Shown here: piece after piece, positions 11,101 through 23,218 of the stretch
Numbering within the stretch: position 1 is the first letter of the stretch
Layout of the letters: each line of letters opens with the position of its first letter
Origin: Amanita rubescens
Lineage: Eukaryota; Basidiomycota; Agaricomycetes; Agaricales; Amanitaceae
NCBI GenBank assembly: GCA_015039365.1
Contig: WION01000175.1
Span: forward strand, 1-64,000
DNA length: 64,000 nt
Direction: 5' to 3'
Translations under genes and position numbers: made by a program
Notes under the pieces: generated by a model
The model's input: only the letters and a program-made list of their open reading frames with translations
Told to the model about the DNA's origin: nothing
The model's database searches: none

Positions 11101-13142
11101 TTGGACCTTGCCAAGTCAAGATCGCCTTCAAGCTGCTTCCTGTATTCATTGTGCTGATGTGTAGCGCTGATATCGGATATAGAGTGCGTTAAACAGAGGA
11201 ATAAAGACGCACATAGAGATACTCCGTTCCAGCGCGGTTCTTCGGTCTTCTTTTTCCGATAACAGCTTCTTCAACATTTCATTCCTGTCAAGTTCACGCG
11301 TCAAGGAAATAAGCATGTGAGATATACGCGGTACGCACTCTGCCTTCGCCTCTCTACTCTCTTCTTGAGCTGTCGCTAACAGCTGGAGCTTAGGGGCATC
11401 ATTCGCCATTTTTTGTCGTAAATCAACGATTCTATTTAAATAAATGGATGCTTTCTGCAATCGGAGCATTTGGAAAGAATACCTCGACTCAGCGGCACGT
11501 AACTCTGCCTTGAACGTAACTGCATCTGCAGTTACGCTTTCAAACTCTCCTTCGCGCTTAACCAACCAATCCGCAATGTCTTCTATTTTCGAGCCTAAGA
11601 TGCGCAGAACAGTGAAATAATAATAAAAAAGTCATTAAAGGTGATATTCCTACCAAGTTTTTCATTGGACGCTTGTTCTTCCCGGCGAATGACGATCGAG
11701 TTCAAAAGATCCCGCTTCTCCGACTCCAGTTCTTTAACTCGATCTGTCAGTTCGACGATTTGGCCTAAATGGAGGTGGAGCTTGTCTCGAAGAAGATCGT
11801 TCGTTCGATAGGCTATATTGCCGTTAATTCAACGAGGAACAAAATGAAAACAAAATGCGCGTACATTCAGACAACGTTTCCCGAAGGTCGTCGAGTACTG
11901 CTCTCACTTGTCCAGTTCCTGTAATTGCGTTTGGGTCCTCGCAAGTTGCTTCAACTCCTGAGGTAAGATGAAGTACAGAACATGGTAAAAAATGACAAAG
12001 GGTACTTCTCAGCGCGTCGTTTGCGGATCTCCTACATTCCGCGACACCGTCTGACAGATCGGTTATTACCGCGGTCGCCGAGTCATGTAACCTCTTTAGG
12101 TCAGTAAAGGACGTAAACAACGTGGCATAGCTACGAATCCCAAGCTAGATCGGTTACTATCCAGGCGAATAATCTCGAAACGTACTCGCTCCTCAAAGAT
12201 ACCAAAGCCTTTTGGGTCACCTCTAATTTGGCCTTGACGCTCCCCTGATATCGCTCCAGTTCCTGATTCGTCGCTGCCAAAGCCAAATTCTGGTTTCTAA
12301 ACGTGATCAAATCTCCCTTTGTCGACGCCAAATCTCGATGGTTGGATTCCAGAGTTGCTTTCATCGACGCGAGGTCTGAGCGCGCCGAAGATAGTTGGTC
12401 ACAAACGGATGTAATCTCCGCTTTCAAAGACACGACTTGTCTGCTACTTTCGACGTTATTGGCTGACAAATTTGCGTTCTCATCTTGCAAATTTGATATT
12501 TTCCTGGTTAGCTCCTGGGCGATGTTTTGCTGAAAAAAATGACGCATATATTTATGCCGTCCGATCAAAAAATGAAAAAAAAAAAAACTTACAGCTTGCA
12601 AAAGCTCAGCCTTGAGCGTCTTTTTCTCTTTCAACATCTTGACGGCCAATTCGTCGAAATCTGCATCGGTACTACCGATTGTTGGCGTTGCCGACAGTTC
12701 TCTTTCTCTAGATATATCCTCGTCATGTGGGAAATGTTTCGAACGCGGCACGGGTGTTCTTGGGCTCATATATGCGCCCGATCCGTGCCCTAGAAGGCTG
12801 AGTGACCCTGCAGGTGGATGTACCTGTTGGTTCTGACTCGCTAGAGGTCCGCGTTAATATCAGAGATATGGACATAAAGTATAACCGCTTGCTAGAGTTT
12901 TCGGATTGGCGAGGTCGTCTTGCGTTGATCGTGTTAAGAAGGTTGAAAAATGGAGAGTTGTGCTGCTGGTTCTGAGGCTGATTCCGTTGAAATTGCTTGC
13001 GAAAGAGATTCGCTCCTTGAGATGGGCGCGGCGAGTTGCATTGAGATTGATCCAAGCGAGGAAACATTGGCCGACGAGTTGGTGGTCCGGTCTCAAGGCC
13101 ATCTGAAGGTGGTTGGGGTACAGTATCGCCGTCAGAATCCAT
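8178..13142 (-). CDS. Large intron-rich coiled-coil protein with basic C-terminus
   Basis: More than 20 exons can be chained in frame. They include 12886-13142, 12593-12836, 12186-12529, 12006-12130, 11865-11957, 11654-11812, 11339-11594, 11213-11284, 11059-11166, 10779-11012, 10688-10715, 10569-10640, 10483-10515, 10312-10430, 10236-10263, 10142-10183, 9774-9845, 9689-9721, 9105-9626, about 8954-9055, 8742-8900, 8370-8702 and 8178-8213. The exon(s) between 9900 and 10097 are unresolved. The N-terminus is Pro/Gln/Ser-rich and disordered. The centre is almost continuous heptad-like coiled coil rich in Glu, Lys, Gln and Leu. The C-terminus is acidic and Ser/Pro-rich, ending in clustered basic residues (NKRGR; RPIRRL; RQKKQR) that look like a nuclear localisation signal. 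I do not recognise the family. A structural or chromosome/spindle-associated role is possible but is only inference from composition. Confidence 0.75.
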
Positions 13143-13337
13143 GGAGAAAGAAGAATCGCGTCCGTTCACGCGTCACAATTACGTCACAAAAAAACAGAAT
13201 AGTTATTGCGCGATTGTAGTATACACATACATGATGATCAAAGAACCCCGCGTTTATACGATGAACCTGTATAGTAAATAAAGTCTAAAAGTAAGAAGAA
13301 AAAACACAACAGAATAAAGGGTGATATGGGAGGATCC

Positions 13338-14215
13338 TTAAACAACTCGTCCGTATCCTCCTCCTTCTAGGAAACCGCGCAAATGGCTGACCAAGACTTC
13401 AAGTCCGCTCAGCCATTTGACGAGCAAAGCGTCTAATTTTGCTGTTGAGCCACCTTCAGCGAGACGCGAGTAGAAATCGCGTCGTCTCGGCACCGCACGC
13501 ATCGCGACCTATTGAAAAAAGTGTGAGCAACCAACGGCATCGGACAAAGCCAAACAGTGGTAAACTCACTGAAACGATCGAACGAACGACAAACGAGTGG
13601 TGGTGCCATAGAATTTCATCGTAAGAGCGTTTGAAGCAAATGTATAGTTCCACGTCAGGGTCGTTTTGCATGTTTTGTAGAGCCTTGCAGGTAAAGGCGA
13701 GTCCACTGTGGGCGACGGGGATAAGATGAGCAAGTTTCGCCTATGGATGAATCTAAGCGTACCGAACGAATCGGACGAGGCACGGAATGGCATGTCTGTG
13801 GGGCTCCTCTGCCTCACTTCGAACGAGCGCTTCTAGTGTTTGAGATTCGTCGCGGTGGCTCTCCCAACGTTGTCTGACTCCCTGGTCCCATGGATCAAAA
13901 AGAATGTTGTTTCATCAGGTACCCGGCGCTTACATCAAGGTTGTTCTTGAGATCTGCTTGCACAAAGGAGAACACACTGGAACCCATCATGTCTATAGCG
14001 TCTCAGTGATGGGTGTAAAGAACATGGCGAAGTCACGAACCAAAGAGATGGAGAAGTGCATCGGACGCTGCCATGAAATCTTGGGTATTGACACCTTTTT
14101 CAGTGACTTGAACATCGGCAAAGGACTTGTGAGCGCAAAAATGGTCTAGTTAGCTGCCAAACAAGTTTGAGCAATGACAGGAGAATACCTTTGCAGTTTC
14201 GAAAAACGGGGCCAT
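13338..14215 (-). CDS. Glycolipid transfer protein (GLTP domain)
   Basis: Six exons (14189-14215, 14041-14125, 13934-13992, 13763-13881, 13570-13705, 13338-13508) total 597 bases and close exactly, giving 198 residues, the usual length. Family hallmarks are SFADVQVTEKGV near the start, VQADLKNN, TLEALVRSEAEE, GLAFTCKALQNMQ, HHHSFVVR and a C-terminal FLEGGGYGRVV. GLTP proteins carry glycosphingolipids between membranes in the cytosol; the Podospora relative HET-C2 is the best known fungal case. Of the headgroup contacts known in human GLTP, Asp48, Asn52 and His140 have counterparts here. By my alignment the Lys55 position is Gly and the Trp96 position is Arg, which would be unusual. The stop lies 195 bp from the start of the coiled-coil gene on the same strand. 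Confidence 0.9.
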
Positions 14216-14900
14216 GGTGGTCGAATGTAAGATTACTCTAGCAGGTTCGCTGCCTGCTGCGCCTGTGGTGCCCGGATAGATCTCAGATTGGGCGAGTCTG
14301 TCGGAACCCGGCTGACTAATCGCCGGGATTACGTAATTCCGTCTCTTATTGGTGGACAACTACGCGACACAAAATCGACATTATAACAACAGAAATACAG
14401 ATACGTAGAGTAAAAGAAAAACCACTCAAATGTAGACTAGTAACGGAATAAGAGTGTTGTGAATCCAAGTTATACGTTACCTTGTCGTTACTTATTCATT
14501 TCTTCCATCCATCATGGCAAATAATACCCAAACTCAAGCGCACGAGGGACATACCCGGAAATTGGTCGAGATTCGGGACGAGGGCTTGCGCTGGCATAGT
14601 TGAAACTGTACCGGTTCCGCACCACAGGGTACATGGAGGGTTGAACAGGCGATGCGCGTCGGATGTTGGGAAGAGGAACTGGCAAGATTCATTTCTGACG
14701 CGTAAGTGCCATAGTATTCGTGTCTTCGAACGTCTCCGCGAACTTTCCAGTGGCCACTGCCCGCAAAAGAGGTCGAACCACAAGACACCCGGAAAGTGGG
14801 TTGGCTACTGGGTCCAAGAATGCGAAAGTCTCGGTCTCGGCTGCTCTGAACTGTGATCACAGCTCGCCTTCAGTTGGTCATACTCTATGGTTGTCTCGTC
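14216..14900. other. Intergenic or decayed 3' part of the next gene
   Basis: Several overlapping frames of 70-120 codons exist on both strands, but none is recognisable. Part of the minus strand here may be the remnant C-terminus of the zinc-finger-like gene to the right. Confidence 0.35.
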
Positions 14901-16149
14901 GAACGCGGTTTCTTCCACCGGACTTTCCTTCAGCCTGCAAGTAGAACCATGCTCCACCCTCAGTCTCTCCTGATGCGCTGATAGGAGATCCAACGTGACT
15001 ACCCGCAATAGGCTGGCTTTCCCCCGTGCCTGGGCCCAAAACGGTGGTCCACCACGTTGATGACGAAGTTTTGGTGGGCGGAACAGCTTCAGCCTCAGAA
15101 CTACCATTGCACGTCACACTCTCTTCGACTACGCGAGCAACTGAAAGGACCCATCAGCCAACCGAGGAATCCTCAACAATCAGAATACTAACCAACTTCA
15201 CGCGCCTTGTCATCGTCCTTCTCTTTAGGATGCTCGGCCAAGGAAGCAGCCGCCACTTTGACTCGTCGTAGTAAAACTCTGCTAGTACTAGCATAACCTT
15301 TCAACACTCCGTACCGGAGCCTTCTTCTTCTCATCTGAAGGCTAAGTTTAGGGAAATACGCGTCAGGATCATGGAATGCCTTATGCGGAGGATTCACTTG
15401 CAACATAAAGCGTCGTCGAATTATAGGCCGAAGCTGCCACCCCAACAGGGAGAAACGAGAGGTCAGCAACACTATAATGACTCTAGCAATGAACAAGTAC
15501 GATACCATGACGTCTCCCCTAACAAAACGCTGGTCAATCCCGGTGCATCCTCTCTTTATGCTTGAACCACAATCCGGGGTAATACAAACGACGTTTGTCC
15601 AGCCCGATCCAATGGCCACACGCGACGCACTCGACTTGCTTCGGGTCAAGCGTCTCCGTGACAGGTCCACGGGTCCTCTTCAAGCAGGACCTTCCTTTCC
15701 TGTAGCGTGCGACAGGTCTTGGTCGAAGTCTTCGCCTTCTCCTCCGCTCTTGCTCTTCGCTTCTGCTTGATGTTGATATCCGCCGTCTGCGGTGGCTCCG
15801 GATGGGCAGCTAAACGGCGCTGCTTCTCCTTGGCCCACCGCTTCTTGGCGTTGGCGCTAGCAGTGGCTCTGTACAGACAACGGTCAGGCGAGTTCTTCTG
15901 TACGAGAGTAAGACCCGGTCAAGAGAAGTCGTACCTCTTCTTGTCGCAGCCCAAACAGTGCTCTTCGATGATCCGTTCAATCTCGTGCCATGGGGTGCAC
16001 TGGGGAAACTCGAACACTTTCTTGCATGAACTACACGGGGCCATGCTGATCTTCCGATCTTCGGGAGGAGGGTCCTGTTGGATGAGCGAGCGGAACGTGC
16101 TCACTCCAGGAATCTGGGATATGGCGCGCGTGGTGCGAGAGATGAACAT
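14880..16149 (-). pseudogene. Zinc-finger-like basidiomycete protein, apparently frameshifted
   Basis: Exon 1 (15935-16149) encodes a Cys-rich start with CSSCKK and HCLGCDKK. It splices in phase to an exon from 15868 with a basic helical region ending RTLQERKVLLEEDP. Near 15647 the frame must shift by one base to continue as TETLDPKQVECVACGHW with RRLYYPGLWFKH, a C-x2-C...W-x2-H unit. This frame stops at 15534. A further block, FHDPDAYFPKL with RRRRL and KGYASTSRVLLRRV, lies at 15200-15370 and reads on toward 14880. The order matches one gene broken by small indels. The same C-x2-C...W-x2-H-x3-C unit is repeated in the intact gene at 59.9-62.2 kb. Function is unknown; binding of zinc is inferred from the cysteine spacing. 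Confidence 0.6.
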
Positions 16150-19100
16150 GACGAGGGACGGTAAGGCGAGTTTCGAGTTTCGAGCTACAGAGGTTCTGAT
16201 TTTTTTCGGGGGGCTGGGACTCAGGCCCTTAAATAGTTGGAGAAAATCCACACGTGCTAGCCGTCGTTACAGATTCCCCGCCTCCGCGTGCCGGTCGAAT
16301 CTCCACTTTTGGCCTTAGGTTCGTGCCGCTCTCTGCACCCAGCCCTAATTCGCTGTGCTGAGTCCTCCTTGTTGTTTAAGCTAGCAACACAGATTTTTGG
16401 TGCGGACAAACAAAAATATGGACCCAGACGACAAAACCGGAAAATATAATAGGTCGTTACGTGTAGGCCAGGAAAGGGAGAAAGAAGGCGACGATGTATA
16501 AACCCCGACAGACATTGATTGATGTTGACATCTTACCTTTTTAGTGGTACCGCAAACCCCGATTCTCAGATTAACAACATATTCTTTTCCATTTCAAGGA
16601 TATGTCGTTCACACCTATCTGGTTACATCCGGATACACAGCATCACATAGGGCACCACACCGGCAACATATACACGCGCCCATAATAAACATCCCCCTCA
16701 TGACCTCGTCTGCGCATATTGCGGTATATAGCGCAGCCTCTCTCTAACTCCGCAGAAAAAAAAAGCATATACGTCTGAGATCTATCGATTGGCCAGCCGC
16801 TCGCTGCCCCATTTCAAGCAGTAAAAAAGTAAACCCCCGACGCGAAAAAAAAACAGCTTTTTTTCCACACGGTGGGACCTCATCGAACTAGCGACCTATT
16901 TTTTCAAGCCCAGACGACACACGACCCGCTGACAAAGGGTTCCTATGCAGCCCTTTTTCCCATTTTGCAACCCTGTGTTTCTCGGACCCTCTCCAGATCA
17001 TCACGCTCACGTCTGGTCTCTTATTCCATCACCAATGCGTTATTCGCGTCGTTTTATACTATTCTTGACATAGCCCTTGGGAACCTCGTGGCGAGTGCAA
17101 CCCTCGATTTACATCTCCATACGTTGTATGCCACTCCAACTTCGCGGGATTGAGCGTGCCGCGATGGTGGTCGAGACCCTAGATACTCGAATGGTCTACT
17201 ATTATAGGTGGCCTCAACGAGGAGCTCGTGGTCGGCTTTTCCCGCGTTTGGGAGATTCCTTTCGCAACCGGTCGCCGAAAGCCTGTGCCCGCGATTTTCC
17301 CTCAGACGTGAAGATGACTAGTCATGTTGCGCAGTGTATGGTGGACGCGAAACGCGTGAAAGAAGTTTTTGGTGGTATTTGGAACACCGCATGGCCACGT
17401 AAACGGGTTAGGCCACCAGAAAAAAAATAATGCGGTATGGACTTACTGCAGCACTCGGCGCATCCGGCGTGCGGCTTTCTCTCGTCCTTGAGCTTCGGAG
17501 AACAACGCTGTTGTTCTTCCTGGTTCTACAAAGTGAAATACAGGTTGTTTCGATGCAACAGCGTGGGCAGGCACTTCTGTTGGATACGACTGCACGCGTT
17601 CCGCCATACATAGACGGGGATCCGGCGAGCCGGGATTTCTACCGACAGAACGCCGCTCTTGAGCAGGTCACCCATTCGAACGCATGGAACAGATGGATGG
17701 TCCATTGTAGCAGTTGGTCGACTCGCCACCCCCAAGTCTCCTACATCGCCAGCTAACCTGACCTTATTTGAGCCTCCTGACGGAAATATGGGATCTCATT
17801 GGCAACAACGAAAAAATGAGGGCCTGGCGCTAGCTGAGCGGTTCCACGAGCAGTATAAGCCAAAAATAAGAAACGTACTGTTTGGGGCGTGGAAAGGGCT
17901 GTTCGTACTGCTACTACGGTGGTGTTCTTGATACCCGACCACCCCGAATACATCTTCTCTGCCCAGCTGAGGTCGAGACGAGGTCCTTCATACGACGACT
18001 TGGTAGGAATCTCGTTCGGCCCGGGGCCGTCCCTGGCTACAATATTCCAGATAAAACCGTTCGATTCAATGAATTCCATGCCCTGGAACCGTCCATTGAG
18101 ATTCTGAGCAGATGCAAACACCGATCTTTAGATCCGCTTTGGCCCCACGTCCCGTCGCCGAAATTTAGCTTGTTACCGTCAGACAAGAAGGTTGTGGAAC
18201 ACTGATGCATTCTCAACCTTGCGCCAGCCCTTATTATTTCCCTCCTTGAACGCTGCGGCAACGTTTGGATTGTAAATCGCCGGCATGTTTCAGTGGATGC
18301 TGATTTGCATTTGATTGGCCAATCACCCAATGGCTTGTTACCATAACCAGCCTTCCCTGGTGGCAAATGAAGACTCTCTCACGGCCGCAAATGAGGTTTG
18401 CCTTTTTTGGCAGCAGATTCAAACACAGAATCTTTCCGTTAGGAAAACGATTTTATTAATTCCCCATTACTAGTTCCTCAGGCAACGGACCTACAATGTG
18501 TAATTTTTTTCCTAAATTATCTAGTGTTATTCTGATGCACCACGACGACGTGTTGTATTGTAGGAGATCTGAATCTGGAAATGTCTAACTGGCGGTCATT
18601 CGACGAATATGCAAAGTAATATGACGCAGGAAATGCATGGCACACGACTCAACTATTCGGTTTTACGTTAGTGCCTCCACAAACGGTACAGCAGTTGTAA
18701 TATTATTGGATGGTGCTAGCGGCAGCATATCCGGCCCTGCACTCGTCGGACAAGTTCTGACGGCCTGGACTACGTTATCTAGCGGGATCTCGCCGATGCA
18801 TTTACCTGTATAGAGGCGCCGACTCCCACCCTGGAAGATATATTTTCACCGAGGGTAATAGTCATGTCAATAGGCAAATTTGGCTGGTTATTTACGCTTC
18901 CTGTATTCTAGGAGAAATTGATCATCTATTATTTGGTGAAAGAATTTAGGCCGAATTGCTTTTAGCGCTATTCGCATTAGCTCCGTTCTGAAATCCTCTG
19001 AGCTTATCAACAAAGGCATATGCTATGGGGAGGCGTTTTCCAGGGTTTTTCTCGTGGGGTACATGTGACCTACACATAAGGGCACCAGTCCTCTTGCACC

Positions 19101-20319
19101 ATTTGAAACTGCGATACCAAGCATATAGCCACAATCATGATCATCACATGAATCAAGGAGCCTTGACAAGTCATTTAACGTAACAAGGCTGAGCACAAAC
19201 CGAATACGCACGTACACGCTGAACCAATCATAGACCACGATTTCATCCGTCAGGTTTACCACGAGGACAATTATTTTGAAGACCCTTCTTGTGGCCGCTG
19301 GGCGGCGCTGCAGCGTGTCCACTTACTGGCTACCGCAGCCCGTATGCGTTTTCCATATTCCCGCCCGCCAGGCATAAAATGACCGGTAGATGCGTAATCT
19401 CGTGGAAGCGCCAAATATTTAGTCGCCGCATCCATGGCTAGTGGTGGGTGAGCTTTAGTACGTATCAGTCAAAATCTCGATGTAAAAGTCAGCACTAACC
19501 AGACGCCCATGAAGGATGGCCATAACCATTGAACGTGGGTGTTCTCCATTTATCAGAATACACGTTGTCTCTTGTTCCTAAAATCGCTCAATCTAGGAAA
19601 CATGGCGGAAGGGAAAATCGATATGCTGGATTACCTACGATACATTGACCCAACCATTTGCCATGATATCGAAAGCCAGGAAGTTGTCCGTAAGTTTAGA
19701 CTACGTGGCGGGTATGATGTCTTTACCCATGCACGAGCACAGCCTACGCTGTTATAAAAAAAATACGACCATGACTAGTAGCATGTGGCCATTGTGAAGA
19801 CCCAGACGTCACCGACCTGCATATTGCAAAACTCGAGTCATGTGAAAGGGTACGCTTCAATAAATCACTCGCGTTCGGTACAAGCCTTATGACTTCCTCG
19901 GCTATGCAGACGACTCACGAAAAATGAAGGCCTAGAACTCCGAACACGGGATAATCGTTTCCTTAGCGTCTGTCCAGTGTGATCAAAACGTTTTTAGATT
20001 TCCAGATAACACTCACACCGCGCCTCGGTGTCTCATATGTGCAGCTTAGGCAAACATCTGTACATGCGTACGAGTGCCCTGACGTGAGGCATATTATAGG
20101 CTCAGGTTCTGGGTGGGAGTTCAGCTCAATGGTGATTTCCTCCGAGCTTGGAAGGTCAAATATACCAATTACATACGACAGGATTTTGCGACGACTCGGA
20201 CCCATACTAGTTCAGTATTACCGTAAAAGCTTGGGAAAGACAATGTGCTGAAATTGGTGATGACTAATCACATGTTGGTTTAAATTTAGGCCCCGCTTCA
20301 ACCGTCCAGCACCGCGATC
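16150..20319. other. 4.2 kb without a confident gene
   Basis: A TATA-like TATAATAGG lies near 16447 and A-rich runs lie at 16755-16860. Frames of 90-120 codons on both strands between 17077 and 18366, and at 19023-19322 (minus), show no family I know. At 19600-19757 (plus) the order DMLDYLRYIDP then VRKFRLRGGYDVF hints at the N-terminus of a decayed kinase-like gene, but it stops at once. I consider the stretch non-coding or relic-rich. Confidence 0.4.
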
Positions 20320-22241
20320 ATGTCCAACCTGCACAATTTCCTAGTGGAACATGCGACGTTCCCATCCCCTCAACCTAACGAAAGTCTATCTGTCGGCAGC
20401 ACAGACATATCTCTAGTTGAAGTCCCGTTGCTCGAGAGGGAGTGGAAAGCCAACCACGCTGTGCGAGACAATACCCTTGTTGAGAAACTTTGCAATACTC
20501 TCGAGAACATCCTCGGAGACACCCTTTTGGCAGCGGATGCCGAAAATCAACTCTTATCGCGCTTTTCACCTAGGATACAGCTCGGTCCGTTTGGCCGAGA
20601 AGTATCCGATTGGAGAGAGAATCCAAGCGAAAGCCACGTAAGTGTTTTAACTCTTCATTCGAGGCCCAGGAATTCGGGCTGATCTTTGGAACAGAGTCGG
20701 GTTTTGTTGGCCAAAGGCGTCCTCCAAGCTTTAGAGGACTGCTTGTGGATATATGGTCAATACGACTTGGTGGTAAAATTAGAACAAGTGGCGGACAGAG
20801 GGAGCTCCAGGGTCGACTATGTTTTAAAAGTGGACGGCGAGGACGGGGGTCTCCTTGAGGCAAAATCCCCATCGGTTATGAATAGTGTTGGCGGGTCGTT
20901 ACCGCAGAATGGTATCGAGTTGACGTGGGCTCGCCATCAAACTTTGGCGCCGAAAATGCTTACAAAAGTGAGTATGCTATTTTCGTCACCTACAATGCTA
21001 GCGTTTAAGGAATACATGTAGGCTGCATTGTATTTGGGTCTAAGACGAATGGAATGGCTCTTTATTACCTGCCACAATTATTGGATTGTGTGCCGCCTTG
21101 TGAGGGACGATCACCACCCTTTCCTTGCCTACTCGCCAATGATCAGCATCGATGACTCATCAGTGCCCTTTCGAGCACTTCTCGGCGCCATTTTGTCCGT
21201 TGTCAAAAAGGTTCCTGTCGAGCCTACCGAATTCAATCCCAATATGGAACTTGATACTATTGTTGAAGAACTAGACGAGGGTCCTTTACCTGAAGATGAC
21301 ATTGACGATGGTTCAGCGTATTCAGCTAGTTCAGGAGAAGAAATAGCAAGCGATCCTCCGAATACTCGTAACCGTCACCGCACTGGCCAGAGGAAGGCTG
21401 AGTCCGGGCTAATGGTTTGTCCATGCCTCCTGTCGCCTGTCATTTGGCTTGCTCATTTACTCTTAGATCACCTCGTCTTCCCAAAATTCGCCTGAATCCT
21501 CCCAAGTTTGGATACATCTCCACCCCTTCTCGAACAATATTCTCGCCCTTCCGCAGTGCGCCGAGAATGGGAAACGGCGCCTGTGGCTGACCCGCTTTGT
21601 AGGGTCTGGGTCAACTGGCAATGTCTGGCAATGTCGCTTTGATGGCAGCATTGACTTTTTCATCGCCAAGATCGTCGAGGTGCTACGCCGTACCGACGCA
21701 GGCAACCGACAACGGCTCCATGATGAATTTAACATCTACCTTACCTTGGAGAAGGCATACCAATCTCGTCAACCTCACGATCGTATCGCTCCTCGCTGCT
21801 ATGGTGCATTCGAAGGCGATGGCGTGGCCGTTCTCATTCTCGATTTATGTGATGGCGTTCTGAATGAGTGGGGAGAGCTTAGCGATCCTGAGCGGTAAGT
21901 GGCAGCAATCATGCCGAAGCAATTGCTCTCATTGACGATCACGATTTCCTGCAGATCTCAAGTGTATAAGTTGGTACGGCAACTTCATCGTATTGGGATA
22001 ACTCATGAAGACCTCGAACCCCGGAATATTGCGCGTGCTCGTGAAGGTGGATTCTGCCTCATTGACTTTTCGGAAAGCAGGAGGCACACCTGCAAGGGGA
22101 GCAAGGTACATGGCCACTTCACTCTCTTGATTTCTTACATATCAGGCTGCCTCATCCCAAAAACAGATGTGTTCCGAACTCCAAACATTTCGAAACCGCT
22201 TGTGGAAACGACAGCCCCTTCGAGATGTAAATTTGGGGTGA
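20320..22241 (+). CDS. Kinase-like protein with N-terminal D...ExK region
   Basis: Six exons (20320-20637, 20695-20967, 21022-21414, 21467-21894, 21955-22105, 22146-22241) total 1659 bases and encode 552 residues with every junction in phase. The C-terminal half is kinase-like: Gly-rich loop VGSGSTGNVW (about residues 373-382), IAKIVE with the ATP-binding Lys396, catalytic loop THEDLEPRN (487-495; HED instead of HRD, Asp490 and Asn495 kept) and LIDFSES in place of DFG. The segment between Lys396 and the catalytic loop is shorter than in classical kinases, so this resembles the small fungal kinase/choline-kinase-like families. The N-terminal half carries D147 followed by EAK (161-163), the spacing of a PD-(D/E)XK nuclease core, preceding helices with YLGLRRMEW. 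An acidic linker joins the halves. Activity and substrate are unknown. The closed frame argues for a live gene. Confidence 0.85.
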
Positions 22242-23002
22242 AGGTGATGGGGTCGGGAGTCTTTGACGTGGGTAGTATGCACTCGTTTTGTACGCTTGGT
22301 CTGATCACCCGCACAAACTCAGTATAGGCTACAATCCATTACGGCGGATAGGTGTCGGCCGGGATGACGATTGTGATATCAATTGCCGTGATTGCATCAG
22401 GGCAGAATTACATACGCAGGGACTTGGGCGTCTGCGCATCGCCCTAAAAGGAACAATGCACTTGGCACAGCCTTGAACCTAAATTTTTCCTGTATTTGAA
22501 TGGAACGAAAAAGTCAAGCAAAAAGGCAACATTTATTTGCAAAAACCGTATTTTAGACGCCAGAGCCCGAGTAACGGAACGTGCTTGACCATACCACATC
22601 CACCGCAGAGAACTTAAGCAAGGGTGTATGACAATAAGAAGGCGAACGAGGGGTAACTCCATAGCGTTTATCGCCAGCAAGGTGCGGGCGTGCTGAAGAG
22701 AGGTCGGGATCGGACTTGGCCCGATTGTCATGTATACCACGCGCCTCATGTGTCGACACATGTAAGCGATAAGCCTGCCAAGTATGCTCAAGCGCTTATT
22801 GCTGTGCTTTAGTGTTAACGCGGCCGAACGGAAGCCATATTACCAATTGAGTAACTGGGTTACATGCGGCCCAGTGCCCTCGCATCGCCCTTGATCCTCG
22901 TGTTTACCCTATTAACTCTGACAATTTGCTGCAATTTAAATACCCGCATCGAGTCAATTAAGCGCGGTCAAAACTGGACCCCCATCCTGTACTAACAACC
23001 TA
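22242..23002. other. Intergenic, no gene seen
   Basis: Only short frames without recognisable features lie between the kinase-like gene and the first membrane-protein relic. Confidence 0.5.
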
Positions 23003-23218
23003 ATGTCGATCACCGTCTCGGACATAAACTTCCTTAAGCTGTTTACGAAGGCATTCTTATGCCAGGGCACATATCTCGTATCGTTCTTCGTCTGCCTAAG
23101 ATGGCTCCTTTTTTCGGACGACAGCATGTCGCTGCGTGAGAGGTTTGATCGACCCATGTTAGTCATAACGATCATCCTCTTCGCCTTTTCTTTAACAGAC
23201 TTCGGACTTTTATGAAGC
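23003..23218 (+). pseudogene. Relic A: first exon of the 277-residue membrane-protein family
   Basis: The frame starts like the intact paralogues at 24.9 and 27.4 kb (LFTKAF, TYLVSFFVCLRWLLFSDD, RPM, then a second hydrophobic span). It meets a stop right after ADFG-equivalent TDFGLL. Downstream I cannot find the four remaining exons. It is therefore a truncated copy, not a gene. Confidence 0.75.

Noticed and set aside
12846..12886. Out-of-phase junction between exons 1 and 2 of the coiled-coil gene
   Set aside because: Choosing the acceptor GCGAG|TCAG rather than CTCTAG|CG keeps the frame.
12723..13169. Upstream start for the coiled-coil protein at 13169
   Set aside because: That codon is GTG; the first ATG in the same frame is at 13142.
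13700..13770. Suspected frameshift in the GLTP gene before GLAFT
   Set aside because: It was caused by overlooking four bases of exon 4; the corrected exon (119 bases) closes in phase.
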